DNA from: Cricetomys ansorgei
Lineage: Eukaryota > Chordata > Mammalia > Rodentia > Nesomyidae
Length of the DNA stretch: 64,000 bases
NCBI GenBank assembly: GCA_026225945.1
Contig: JAMJFZ010002575.1
Location: 1,116,001 to 1,180,000 of the forward strand
Direction of reading: 5' to 3'
Below, piece after piece: positions 48,750-60,000 of the stretch. The notes below the pieces were generated by a model. The model searched no databases and had not been told where the DNA came from. It saw only the letters and a program-made list of their open reading frames with translations. The translations under genes were made by a program, and so were the position numbers. Numbering within the stretch: position 1 is the stretch's first letter; each line of letters begins with the position of its first letter.

Positions 48750-49042
48750 GGGGTGTGCGGACATGTGTTTGCATGTGTGGAAGTCACAGGCTGAAGACAG
48801 GTAGATTCCTCGATCTTAAATTTTACCATAGTGAAATGTTTAGATTATTTTAAATTCCTTTTTTTTTTTTTTTTTTTTAAGAGCTTACTCTCTCTTTTCT
48901 CTAGAAGGTTCTCAAAATACGCTGCGGCAAAAGCTGGTATATTGTCCGGCTGCTCCCTCAGAATCTCCCGTGTCAGCCCTTCAAGAAGATTTCCAAATCC
49001 TTGTGGAATTCGGTAGTGGGTGTTGGAGAAAGGAATCGACAT
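39950..49042 (-). CDS. Spa17: Spa17, sperm autoantigenic protein 17 (four coding exons, complete CDS)
   Basis: The spliced CDS joins 49042-48889, 44407-44337, 42318-42241 and 40096-39950 on the minus strand. All junctions are GT/AG, exon phases agree (154, 71, 78 and 147 nt), and the product is 149 residues, the length I recall for mouse. The N-terminus (about residues 10-50, beginning MSIPFSNTHYRIPQGFGNLL) is the RIIalpha-like dimerisation/docking domain that binds A-kinase anchoring proteins. The middle is acidic and the C-terminus carries an IQ motif (Ile119, Gln120, Arg124, Gly125, Arg129), a calmodulin-binding signature. The family is found in the sperm fibrous sheath and in motile cilia. 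The start ATG has a purine at -3. The gene is head-to-head with Siae, as in other mammals. No frameshift or premature stop is seen. Confidence 0.95.
40097..42240 (-). other. Spa17: Spa17 last intron
   Basis: AT-rich intron. A B1-like antisense fragment (GTAGACCAGGCTGCCATTGA) lies at about 41020-41105. Otherwise it is unique and SINE-poor. Confidence 0.7.
42241..42318 (-). CDS. Spa17: Spa17 third coding exon
   Basis: This 78-nt exon (26 codons, phase 0 on both sides) encodes residues 76-101. The segment is Glu/Gln-rich, contains EKCEQEMAKSPEREETPV and is likely helical. The acceptor is TTTTCTAG and the donor GTATGT. A single cysteine is present. The segment forms the acidic linker between the docking domain and the IQ motif. 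Confidence 0.92.
42319..44336 (-). other. Spa17: Spa17 intron between coding exons 2 and 3
   Basis: It contains a B1 (minus) at 43335-43475 and an adjoining proto-B1 fragment at about 43500-43622. A near-palindrome (AGCTGAGAAAATGGC, then GCCATTTTCTCAGCTG) lies at 43250-43290. Confidence 0.7.
44337..44407 (-). CDS. Spa17: Spa17 second coding exon
   Basis: This 71-nt exon lies between an AG acceptor (44409-44408) and a GTATAG donor (44336-44331). It encodes residues 52-75, including the run FDPSEWGAKLEDRFYNN, which matches my memory of mouse Spa17 closely. The exon is entered in phase 1 and left in phase 0. It is too short for ordinary ORF calling and was found by family recognition. Confidence 0.93.
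44408..48888 (-). other. Spa17: Spa17 intron between coding exons 1 and 2
   Basis: Long AT-rich intron with a B3 (minus) at 46140-46325, a MaLR 3' fragment at about 46508-46600, a B2-type piece (minus) at 46800-46922 and an old antisense LINE-1 piece at about 46930-47350. A B3-like GT-rich tail with (GT)n at 48718-48747 follows. Confidence 0.6.
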
Positions 49043-49069
49043 CTCCTTGGAAAGAATTGCCTATGGTAC
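48889..49069 (-). CDS. Spa17: Spa17 first coding exon (start codon at 49042)
   Basis: This exon encodes residues 1-51 plus the first base of codon 52, which is nearly the whole docking domain. The ATG occupies 49042-49040. A probable acceptor AG at 49071-49070 would give a 27-nt untranslated lead. The donor GTAAGC lies just after 48889 and is soon followed by a long A run on the coding strand, so the exon cannot continue as the open frame alone would suggest. Coding bases: 49042-48889. Confidence 0.93.
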
Positions 49070-50099
49070 CTAAAGATTCAGTAAAAAGCATCTAATTATA
49101 ACGTGTCAAATTTAAATTATATAATCACAACTACGACAAACCAGCTCACAATCACAGCTCAAGTTATTTCTCAGGACACACATATTTTGAACTTTAACTT
49201 TAAAAAGAAAAATTCACACAATGCAGGCCTGGTGATCTGAATCAGTAGATAAAGGTAGATCGGAAATTAAATCCCTGCAACTCACGTTGTGGAAGGAGAG
49301 AACTGACTCCCACAAACTGTCATCTGACTTCTAAAGGGCAGGCTGTATCACTGTGGTTGCACCCATACACACTAACAAAAACAAAATTCACCCCCACTAC
49401 ATCTACCTATTTTTTCTACAGTTTTTAATTCTATCTTTTTTTTTTTTTTTGGTCTTTTAAGACTGGGTAGGTCTCTACATAGTTCTGGTTGTCCTGGAAC
49501 TCACACTTTTCAAATCAAACTGGCCTCTAACTCATTGAGATTCCCCTGCCTCTGGCTCCCAAGTGCTGGAATTAAAGGCGTGTGCCACCATGCCTGGCGA
49601 ACTGCAGTATTGTAAATGTAGATCCATTAAATTGGACACTTTTTAAAAGTTAGACAACCACAGTTTTCACAAACTATTAAGTACTTTGTCTTCCTGTCCT
49701 TAAAAGGTGCAGGTAGTTTTTGTTAGCCCACAATATTTAAGAGACAACGATTGTTGAGAAGCTAGTATACTCCCTTTTACATTGCTGAGAATAAACTGTT
49801 TAAAGTTTAAAGTTAAAATACAAACTGAGGCTGGGCGGTGGTGGCGCACGCCTTTAATCTCAGCTCTGGCAGGAGGATCTCTGTGATTTCAAGGTCAGCC
49901 TGGTTACAGAGTGAGTTCCAGGACAGCCAGGATTAAGCAGAAAAACACTGTCTCGAAAAACCCCAAAAACTAGCTAACCAAACAAACAAAAAAATAGTCT
50001 TGGTTCTAGAAATTACAATTGTTGAATAAAGTTTCTTTTTTTTCCCCCAGCCCCCACTTCTGAAGTATCGGCATTATATAATATCTTCAAGCGCCTCTA
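49070..50099 (-). other. Spa17: Spa17 first intron (SINE-bearing part)
   Basis: It holds a B3-like SINE (plus) at 49227-49390, a B1 (minus) at 49446-49600 and a B1 (plus) at 49830-49985. The last two are in opposite orientation about 230 bp apart. Confidence 0.7.
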
Positions 50100-50653
50100 T
50101 ATTCTCGGGTGGGGTTGAGAAAGGGAGGTCGTGGTTTGGGGAGCCAGCCTTCGAAGTTTAGGGAGTCTTATTTTCTGGTTTCGTCAGGCCTTCTGTTTTG
50201 TAATTCGAGGGCTGGCTTACAGGCGGCGGTCAAAGAGTCGGTTGTGTCGCTGAGTCTAGACTGCGTCGGGGTTGGGTTCGTTACCCTGAGAGGCACAAAG
50301 GCGGCGCTGCGAGGGGGTCGAGGCTGGAAGACTAGACGTTTAACGAGGCCTGACTTGCGCAGGCTTCCCTTTCTCTCTTTTGGGCGGAAACAGGAGATTA
50401 AACATCAAGTCTTCGAGGGTTGTGAAAAGCCCTGAACCCGGCTGGGGAGTGTGGGCGGTGGGGAGGGGGGGGAAGCGGGTCAAACCGTGGGTGGGACGTC
50501 GACGACCTAAAGTTCCAGATCTTCGGAAAGGGCTTCCCAGGCTCCCAATCTGCTCCAGGAGTCGCAGGAGTGGCTCAGATGCCGAGAGACTAGACTTAGA
50601 GGGAAAAAGGCGAAGCCTCCACGATGGAGAGGGAGTAGGAGAAACTGCCTCAC

Positions 50654-50695
50654 CTCTTCTTTCCTTTCAAGCTGGTGCGGATGGTTCCAGTTGTT
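50654..50695 (-). other. Spa17: Probable untranslated first exon of Spa17
   Basis: On the minus strand a strong donor (AAGAG|GTGAGG, GT at 50653-50652) sits inside the CpG-rich promoter, about 50 nt downstream of a perfect X-box. Splicing to the acceptor at 49070 would give a short 5' UTR exon and a 1.58-kb first intron. The upstream end is a guess, because no core promoter element fixes the start site. Confidence 0.5.
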
Positions 50696-50702
50696 TTATC
50701 TC

Positions 50703-50715
50703 GTTGCTGGGTAAC
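50703..50715 (-). promoter_or_regulatory. Perfect RFX X-box (GTTACCCAGCAAC on the minus strand)
   Basis: Read on the minus strand the site is GTTACC-C-AGCAAC, an exact match to GTNRCC-N(1-3)-RGYAAC, the RFX-family consensus common at ciliary and flagellar genes. It lies immediately upstream of the inferred Spa17 first exon, in keeping with Spa17 being a flagellum and cilium protein. Binding is inferred, not shown. Confidence 0.75.
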
Positions 50716-50717
50716 CG

Positions 50718-50734
50718 TTTTTTTTTTTTTTTTT
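50718..50734. repeat. T17 homopolymer in the shared promoter
   Basis: An uninterrupted run of 17 T lies 2 bases from the X-box and next to a CGGCGGCCGG block. Such dA:dT tracts disfavour nucleosomes, so it may help keep the promoter open. It could also be a SINE tail remnant, but no SINE body adjoins it. Confidence 0.8.
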
Positions 50735-50919
50735 AAACTACGGCGGCCGGGAGGGAGAGGGAGCGCCTTAGGCAGCGCCGCGGGTGGTTTCGCTTACTGA
50801 ATGCTCCAGGGTGGGGCCCACTATGTGCACCCGCCCACGCCCTGCCCATCACGCACAGGCCACGCCCCCTGTCCTGCTCTGGTTCAAGGCCCCTTCCTGA
50901 GTTCAGGACTTTGGCAAGC

Positions 50920-50986
50920 ATGGTTGACCCGGGGGCTGTGTTTCGTCTGGTGCTGCTCATAATAGTGTCAGCCAGCAGAAGTGCAG
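50920..50986 (+). CDS. Siae: Siae exon 1, signal peptide exon
   Basis: 67 coding nt run from the ATG at 50920 to a GTGAGG donor. They encode MVDPGAVFRLVLLIIVSASR followed by a small-residue cleavage region, a typical signal peptide with a hydrophobic VLLIIV core. The 5' UTR start is not determined. The exon lies at the right edge of the CpG-rich block. Confidence 0.9.
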
Positions 50987-53900
50987 GTGAGGTGGCACGG
51001 CTCTGCCGGATTCTGGCTTTTCAGATCCTCTGTAGGATCTTGAATCGCGTTCCCTCTCAAAGTCTAGTTTGAGCCAGAATGGGTCGTTTCGAAACCACCT
51101 AGGCCTGGCGTGAAAGTACTGCTGGGCTGTATGCTCTGTCTCTATAACCTACTGGGGTCCTTCACGTACAGCATAGGGGGCAGAGAGAGACTTCGGCTCA
51201 CCAAGTGTCTGTGGGGGGGGGGCAGGGACTGGGGGGGATAGGGGTGGGGACTCCAGTGTGCCCAGACCTTCAGGAGAGCTCAGAGAGAAGGGGGCGAAGC
51301 TAGTTAGATAATATTTGGAAACAGGTGACTGAGTCATTCAAAATACTTAAGCACCTGCCCCCTCAGTGGTGTCCTTGGGGAGGGCTTCTATCGGGATGGA
51401 TGCCTTGAGGGAATTAAATTTTTACTAGTTTAAGTGGTTATTAGGGCTAAGAAATACAACCCCCTCACTAGCTCAGAATAATTTAAGGTTCAGCTCTGAT
51501 TTCTGGTGCAGCTTAGAGATGTTGATGGAGGGATAAGATTCATCACACTGGGGAAGGGGCTGATTCACACTGGCATTTGGCGCTGGTCAGAGCTTGTCAT
51601 CCGACTAACCTGGGTTGGACGTTGTCCCTCAGCATGGAGATACCAGAAGATAGGAATCTGTCCATTCAAAGTAATGAACACCTTCTCCTTTGGATCACTG
51701 AAAGAGTGGACCCAAAGACTATCAATAAATGAAATTTGAGGGATTGGGAATATATATAGCTCAGTGGTAGAGCTCTTGGCTAGAATGTTAGGAATTTGGG
51801 CTTCCTTCACCACAGTAAATAAAAGGTGAGATGAGATGATAAGATTGTGTTTTACTCAATCATCAGGCAGACATTAAAGGGTTTTCAGGGTTTCAAAGCT
51901 AATACATTGTAGTCATTCTTCAGTTCTCATCCCTCTCATGATCTTTGGGACCTATCATGGGAGGCGGGGAGAAGTTAAAGCCAGTAGAACCACTGTTTCT
52001 TAGTTTTCTCTTAAGGGCTGTCAGATTTAATATCACCATTTTATTTCCTTTGGGTCATATTACATGACCTCGATTAGCACTTGACAGTATTCATTCATTC
52101 AGGCTCCAGATTTCTCTCCCTTCTTCCTTCCATATCCCAATGTCTCCTTTAACATTCTCCTTTTGCTCATGTTAATGATGTAATAAAAAAGTGGAAGGAC
52201 CTATGAACTCACCACCCAGCTTGAGAATTACAGCAATGTGATTTTTCTCAAGACTGCCAGTGTACTCTTCTTTAGTACATCTGCTAGGTTTCCATCAGAG
52301 GTAACCACTATCCTAAAATTTTTGCTAGTCTACTTACAATGATGGCTTCTTCCACTCAGCACTCATTCTTGCTTTCCACTTCAATTCCTAAATGAAGGAA
52401 GAAATCCAACATCTTAAAAGACACGTTTGAATCTGCCTGGTGTTTGAAACGTGCGATTCTTTTTTGTCCGTTGCTCAGTTCCTCAGTATGTTTCACTGTC
52501 TATTCAGTTTAGAATGTAAGTTTTATAAGGACAGGGCATATAATTTTTCTTTGCATTACCATCATGATCTAACTGGAGCAAAAAGGAAATTACAATACAT
52601 TCGGAGTTAGATGATGAGGATTCTAATTCTGTCGTAAATTGCCTTCTGAGGCCAAATAAATTAGTCTCTAGTATCTTAAGCACTCTGTCACACGAGTAAA
52701 CTCCTAGTAGATCATAAGATCCCCTGACAGCAAGACCTTTTGTCGTTTCGGTCTTTCCATGCCTTCGCCACAGCTCTGTCCCACCCTGCAGTTAGCTTCG
52801 AAGCCTCCCAGTTTCCCGCCGTGGCCTGGGGGCAAGAAACTCAAGCTGAATGAGCCGTGGGAAAGTGTAGGGAAGCCACGGGGATGTGGGTTCCTTGGAC
52901 TGGGCAAGGGACCCACCCTAATGCAGATAAACATGTTCCTTTAGCTTCTTGCGAAGCAAGCAAGTTATAACTAATATTTTTGGCCAGAGACCTCCATGGG
53001 CTAGAGAGGAGAAGGATACCTCCGTGTCTCGGCCCACTTCGCCAGGAAGTGGGGAAACATTTTGGTCTCACTTCTGCAACCCTCCAGCCAGGAGTCCCGC
53101 AACCTTTTTATCTATTATTGGTATTATTTTTCCTTCCACTGTTACAGCCTCAATGTGTAAATCAGTGCCTGGCACACAGTAGGTATCAATAAAGAGATAT
53201 TTGTTGAATCCATGATTGTTCTAACTATTCTTAAAAATTGTTTAATCTATGTGTCCTAGTCCCTTGATGAGTAATGTGGTTATATCTCTTGTTAAGTAAG
53301 CAACACAGTTATACTATTATTATAAAGATATTTTCCACTTCTAAAATTCTTTTGCTCATCATAAAGCCATTCACAAACAGGTTCTATAAATGTGTGTTGG
53401 CAAACATAGACTGGCTTGAAAAGGCGTCCCCCAGCCTATGGACTATTGGCTGCACACTCCAATATGTAAGCAATATTTTCTTGGTTCCATCCCTCTAACT
53501 CCACTCCTCTCTCTACTTAGCTCTTATTTATGCATTTGCTTTTCAGCTTTTGTTCTGTATCTACCCAAGACAGGGCCCTCCTACACATATGCCTCCCAGT
53601 TTCCCCAGCAGGCTGCCAACCTGCTTATGCAATTCTGGGATGTTGTGGTCTCAGAGTATTTTGCTCATGGTACATGCATCTTGAGCTTGTTAAGCCTTCT
53701 GGAGGATCTTTGGTTGTCACGTAGGCTTCATGATCAAACTAACTCCTGAATGAGAAACAGAGCTGAGGATTTTTAAGGACTAGCCCTTCATTCCAAGAGC
53801 AGTATAAATAGGCCACCACACTTGTGAGAAGACCTCCATTAGCTCTACTGCCCTGTTAAGTATAGCCTAAGGGGCCTGCCATCATTTGTACCTTCCTGGG

Positions 53901-55915
53901 AGGAAAAACGTCAGCTTTGTTAATTCTAATTCTCTTTCCTGCCTATCACTTTTATTTAAAACAAAAACAAAAACAGCAAAACAAAACACCACCAATACCC
54001 CTTAATTTTGTAAATTATTTTCATTGGGGGAATGAAAAAAAATATCTGTTCTGCTGAGACAAATTGGGATGTAAGTTTTATGATTTTCCTAGTTAAATTT
54101 CTGTGAGCTCACTGGGATCATCTGTATCAATGCTTGTTATTTAAAAAGTACTTCAATATAGGCTCTGAGTTAAAAATAGACTGATCTCGTTAAAGTGAAT
54201 TCTTATTCAGTCTTGTTAGTGACTCTAAGCACAGAATCCAATGTGCGAGAATGCCTCTTCTTTTCTTTGCTTGTGAAGTGATGACAAGACCTTTTCTCAG
54301 GGATTTTAACCTTCTGTCTCTCCACGATCTTATTATTGTGTCTTGATTTATCTGAACTTACCAGGAAGGAAGGAGACTGGTCACAGTCATAATTGTGGTA
54401 TAGCGGGTCATCAAACCCCAAAACAAACAAAACCAAACAACAACAATAATAAAACACCAACAACAAACCATTAGAGAAATGATTTGAAAGGAACCAGCAT
54501 TGATAGGCTGGAAAGGAGGAGATAAGGATGGGCACAGCATTAGACAAGCTGTGTTGGAGACAGACGTTGCTCTTCTGTTGCCTCCTAGCTACTAGGAGTG
54601 GGCACAGTGATGGAGAGTTGGGGAAGGAAGTGATTTATTTTTCTTACAAACACCATCTGTGAGGTGCATAGAAGGTTCATTTTAGTGATTTGCAGGAGTA
54701 AAGAGCTAGGGCCAAGTTTGAGAGTTAGGGGGTGGTCTGTTGAGCAAGAACTATGAAGGGGAGGGAAGGAGAATATGTGTATTGGTTGTTGTCCTGGGTT
54801 CTAAGTTTTCCTTAATGCTGTGATGCATATTGTTGGAAACTGCTCTTATTATGTTGCTTATCTGATTAGGAGCAACAAGACCTAGCTTTGAAAGATTAAA
54901 AGGCTTGAGTAGACTCGTGTTCGTTTCTATAGGGACTGTATGCTATTTCCTGTTTTACCAGATCTATTTGATGTTTTATCTCCCTGATGATGTTCTCCTA
55001 AGTGTTTGTTTATTTTTAGGTACTGCTTTTCGCTTTGCCTCATACATTGATAATTACATGGTGCTGCAGAAGGAGCCTTCAGGGGCAGTGATCTGGGGCT
55101 TTGGTAGACCCAGAGCCACAGTGACAGTGACCTTGTACCAAGGTCAGAAAACCATCGTGAAGAAAGTGACCAGTGTGCAAGGTAAGGCAGTCCATTCTCT
55201 GTTCAGTTATTGTCTTCTTCTGCCACCTGCTGGATTATCTGAAAATCAATGCTTATGGCTCCAGCTCAGGCTGTCCGTTCCCTCCCTCCCTCTCTCCCTC
55301 CCTCCTTTCCTTTTTTCCTTCCTTCCTTCCTTCCTTCCTTCCTTCCTTCCTTCCTTCCTTCCTTCCTTCCTTCCTTTTTTCCTTCCTTCCTTCCTTCCTT
55401 CCTTTTTTCCTTCCTTCCTTCCTTCTCTCTTTCCTTCCTTCCTTCCTTCTTTCCAACTTCCCTCTCTCCCTCCCATCCATCCATCCATCCATCCTTCCAT
55501 CCATAAAAGTTATTTGAGTATTTACTATGTTGGTAGGCACCAAAGATACCACAAGTGGTAAGGAGGTTCAAATTTTCTTTTGACAAGGAGTTCATTAAAC
55601 AGAACAAATTATGTAGTAGTTTGATAACCACTGATGAAATATCTGTGGAGTTCCATGAGATACAGAAGAGAAACATCTATCCAAGTCTGGTTGCTATGGT
55701 AAAGTTGTCACAGAAGATAATATTTGGACTGAACCATGAAAGAGAGGCAGTCAATCTAGAGGCAAGAGGGATGGCTCAATGGATAAGAGTTCTTGCTTCT
55801 CTTGGAGAGGACCTGGTTCAGTTCCTGGCACCACATTTGATGACTCGTTAACTCCAGCTCCAGGGGATCTGATGCTCTCTTCTGGTTACTCTAGCCACCT
55901 ACATGTACATACATG

Positions 55916-55956
<41 letters not shown>

Positions 55957-56937
55957 ACAAAATTTAAAAAAAAGTCTTAACATTTAAAAAAAGAGAGTCA
56001 GTTTGGAGGTCAGGTAAAGAACTTTGACTCTGAAGTTCACTGCCTGGGTTCTGATTCTGACTGTCGTTTCTGGGTATATAATTTGGACATATTTATAAAT
56101 ATCTCTGTGATAGTTTTTTTCCCCATGTATAGAGGAGAGATGGTACTGTAGAGGAACACTTGGAATTTTTTATGTTAAGAAAAGCTTTTGGTTTAACTGA
56201 CTAGTCACTAGAGGTTCACGTTCCCACTCCAGCTGTGGTATAGTTGTTTACAAGTTGGAATTGGAATATTTGATGCAGGTGGCTATAACTTGGTTGGGTG
56301 CAGACGTTCTGGCACCTGTAGCTTGTTTTGGGATTGCTTGCCACATGGTTTTATAGGAACTTTTGGCTTAGGGAATAAAAGATCTGTGAGAGTCTGGGTG
56401 GGTGTTGGTTGGTGTTTTGTTGGTTGACTTGCTTTTGTTAGTTAGTGAGATAATTCCTAAGAGAATAAAGGTTGGAGAGATTCAAGCTTAGGACAGCCTA
56501 AAAAGAGGGTATTAAGATTTCTACCTTTCTCTCTTTCTGTATTAAGGCTGCTTGTAAAAGCGATGAAGATTTCAATCTTTCCTTTCTCCTTCCCTAAATT
56601 GAGGGTAAGAGATTGTAGTGTAGTGCTGCATGGTACTAATTGTTGATGGATTATTATGAGGAATAAATGAGTAAACACATATAAGGTAGTTGGAACAGTG
56701 CTTGGTACATTAACTTGAGTGATCATTATTGATTGTTACTACTACTGCTATGATTATTTGTTCAGTCACTCAAATATTTATCAAGTACCTACTATGTGCC
56801 AGATCCTGTGCTAGGTACTGGTGATGAAATGATGAGTAAAACAGGTGTAGCCTCTCCCTTAAGGAATCCTGCAGGTTAGAGGAGGAGGCAAGAAAATAAA
56901 GAACACAGTCATATGAGATATTTGCCACAGTAAAGGA

Positions 56938-56977
<40 letters not shown>

Positions 56978-56997
56978 GAGAGAGAGAGAGAGAGGAG

Positions 56998-57029
<32 letters not shown>

Positions 57030-60000
57030 TTGAGATTAACAGGGTAGTAGGGGTAATGAACTTAGTTGAAGACTGCTCATGAAAGAGGACACACAAACTC
57101 AGTAGAGGGAGCACCCTGAATATAGGCACAGGGGCAGGAGTACATGTGTAACACCAGAGAGGTGTCGTGGATATAGGTTGATCCGGGACACTCAGCTAAG
57201 TGACAGGAAATGGGACAGTATGGAGGCTTGTTTGTCTTTGCTAAAGCACATAAGTCCTGGATCTATAGATTTTAAGAAATAAAAACACAGGAGCAGATTG
57301 ACAGGATTTAACAGTCATCAGATAGGGTTGGTAGAGCTGTTAGTAGGTTTTTATGATGTGCGGATGTACATGGTGAGGGCTTGACCAGAGAGTGTGGCTG
57401 TGAGGATGGACATTCGTGGGGTCTCTCTATAGGAGGGATGTAGATGTGTAAGAAGTGGCGTCTATAAGCAGCATGCATTCTTAACTACTGAGCCATCTCT
57501 CCAGCCTCTCCTTGTGATCTGTGTGAAGTACTGAAAGTTAAGAATTCCAAGACTGCCTGTGCTTTCTGCCTAGTCTGTTCTCAAATATGATATGTAGCTG
57601 AGAATCATATTAAACCTCTGGTCCTTCTACCTCTATGTCCTAAAGGGCATGTATGATCATAGGCATGAACTACCCCACCCAGCTTATGCAGTGCTGGGGA
57701 CTGAACCTGGGGCTTTGTACATGCTAGGCAAGTACTCTATCAACTGAGCTATATCCCTAGCCCCCTTTTGAAAGCGTATAAAATAGTGGTTTTAATTATT
57801 GGCATTTTATACGTATGTATCATTGTATTTTGCTCATATTTACTTTCCTTCTCATCCTCCACCCCTGCCTCTAACTGCTTTCTCCCTTTTTCCCTCCAAA
57901 TAGTCCATTCTGCTTTCATGTGCCATATATATATAGATTTAATGTATTATGTTAAATATATATTTGTTTCAATCTAGATTTTTTTTGTGATAGAAAATGT
58001 CATATTTGTCCTTCTTGAATGGCTTATTTTGCTTAATATGATGCTTCCCAATTTTATGCATTTTCTTACAAATGACATAATTTCATTCTTTTTTATGTTG
58101 CAATAAAAATCCATTGTATGTATGTATATAACACATTTTCTCCTTCCTCTATTCATGGGTGTCTAGATTGATTTCTTGGCTATTGTAAATAGTGCTCCAG
58201 TAAACACAGATGTACAAGTGTCTCTGTGATAATGCTGTTTTAACTTCTTTCCCAGATATATACCCTGGAATTTACCTTCAGGTATAGCTGAATCACTTGG
58301 TTATTCTACTTTTAATTTTTTGAGCACATGAGTTTTCTTTTTCTTTTTTTTTTTGTTTGGATTTTTGAGACAGGGTTTCTCTGCGTAGCCTTGACTGTCC
58401 TGAAACAGGCTCTGCAGACCAGGCTGACTTCGAACTCAGAGATCTGACTGCCTCTGCCTTCCCAGTGATGGGATGAAAGGCATGTGCTGCCACGTCATGG
58501 TTAGAGCATATTAATTTTTATAGATGCTTAATCAACTTATATTTTCATTGGTAGTATATAAAGGCTCCTCTTCCCCAGATCCTCACCAGCATTTGTTGTC
58601 ATTTGTTTCTGTGTTAATGATAGCCATTCTGACCAAGTTAAGATAGACTTTTCTCCTCCTCCTCCTCCTCCATGTAATATAACCTAATCTCAAGAGGGAC
58701 ATTTCACCTTTCTCTGCTGTTAAAAGCAAGTCACAGATTCTGTTTGCTTTGGAGCGGAGAGAGTAATACAAGGTTGTAACTTTAGAACCTGCGCTATGTT
58801 GTGTCTGCCGCAGCATGCTATAGTTTATATAATTTTCATAAGCAGTTTTACTGATATAAAATGTTTAATTTTTATTTTGTTCTTATTTGACAGTTGTAGA
58901 ACTAAATTTTTAAGCTATAGAACATGTAGGTACTATGTAGGTTACTATGTAGGTAGTAACAAGTGGTCTAGGCAGTAAGGCCTTCCTTACCTTCAGAGAG
59001 TTTTACCAGCAAAGAGCTGTTTCTTTTAGCCCTAGGTTTCCCTCTTGGGAAGATAAAGGCTATGGGTACTCCATTCCCCTTTCTTGGTATTGGGCAAATA
59101 ACCTGAAAAATAATATCTGTTGTGATTAATAAGAAGAAAAGCAAGAAAGTACTTTATGATTAATCATGTCTCTACACAAATTGTTTTTATTTTGTCCATT
59201 TGACTGTGGTTTCCATATTGAGGCTGCAGTTATCTGGGGAAGATGGAGAGAAAAGGAAGATAGAGGGTTCTTCTTTTTTTTTCTTTTTCTTCTTTTGGTT
59301 CTTTGAGATAGGGTTTCTCAGTGTAGCCGTGGCTGTCCTAGAACTCATTCTGTAGACCAGACTAGCCTTGAACTTAGAGATCCATCTGCCTCTGCCTTCT
59401 GAGTGCTGAGACTGAAGGCATGTGTCATCACCACCCAGCTGAGAACTCTTTCTTTGGTTATGTCCTTGACTGTAATATGCAGATCAATAGTCAGGGCAAC
59501 CCATCAGACATGTACTTATATATGAAAACATAAAGCCCTAGTCAATTTGCATGTCTTTCTTATCAGTGTAGCCCAGTTTATTTTTGTCATTTACATGATG
59601 GAGTGCTTGGCAAAATGTATGCAGGCTAAGTAGCTGTATAATGAAGAGAGGAGATTAATCTTTCTAGATATTAGAAGAAAGAAAGTATAGAATCCGAGAT
59701 TTGAAAGCAGTGAAAATGAATACTTTAGAGAAACCTGGGCCAAGACTGACAAAAGAGGTAGCAAGGTAACAAAGGACTTTTCCAGAAGGTAAGACTAGAG
59801 CATCCATGGTTCAGAAGGCCAAGAACCAGCAGAAAGCCCATTGGGTGTTGGATGAATTTAGTGATGGTAGGCTTTAAGGTTGGTGGCTCAGATTTGCTAT
59901 TGTCTTACTTAGGGTTTCTATTGCTGCGAAGAGACATCATGAGCACAGCAACTTTTATAAAGGAAAACATTTCATTGGGGCTGGCTTCCAGAAGTTTGGA

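Larger units (their letters stand above)
50100..50990. promoter_or_regulatory. CpG-rich bidirectional Spa17/Siae promoter
   Basis: CpG dinucleotides are frequent here (for example 50220-50350, 50735-50790 and 50830-50870) and scarce in the flanking kilobases, which is the look of a CpG island. The region lies between the divergent Spa17 and Siae genes and contains Siae exon 1. An RFX X-box, a T17 run and CCACGCCCC-type GC boxes (50831-50842 and 50860-50868) are visible. No TATA box fits either gene, as expected for a CpG-island promoter. Confidence 0.8.
50987..55019 (+). other. Siae: Siae intron 1
   Basis: Mostly unique. An ID SINE (GGGATTGGGAATATATATAG, then CTCAGTGGTAGAGC) lies at 51740-51827. 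A GC-richer block with CpGs lies at 52740-53095 and an L2/MIR-type end at 53155-53215. No alternative first exon can be fixed. Confidence 0.7.

Noticed and set aside
54905..55019. Open frame upstream of Siae exon 2 as coding sequence
   Set aside because: It is hydrophobic intron-like sequence preceding a good pyrimidine-AG acceptor, and exon 1 joins in the right phase. It is kept only as a possible alternative start.
55246..55676. Long Lys/Glu/Gly-rich or Pro/Ser-rich frames on both strands
   Set aside because: They are pure translations of the TTCC microsatellite, open in every frame because the repeat lacks stop codons.
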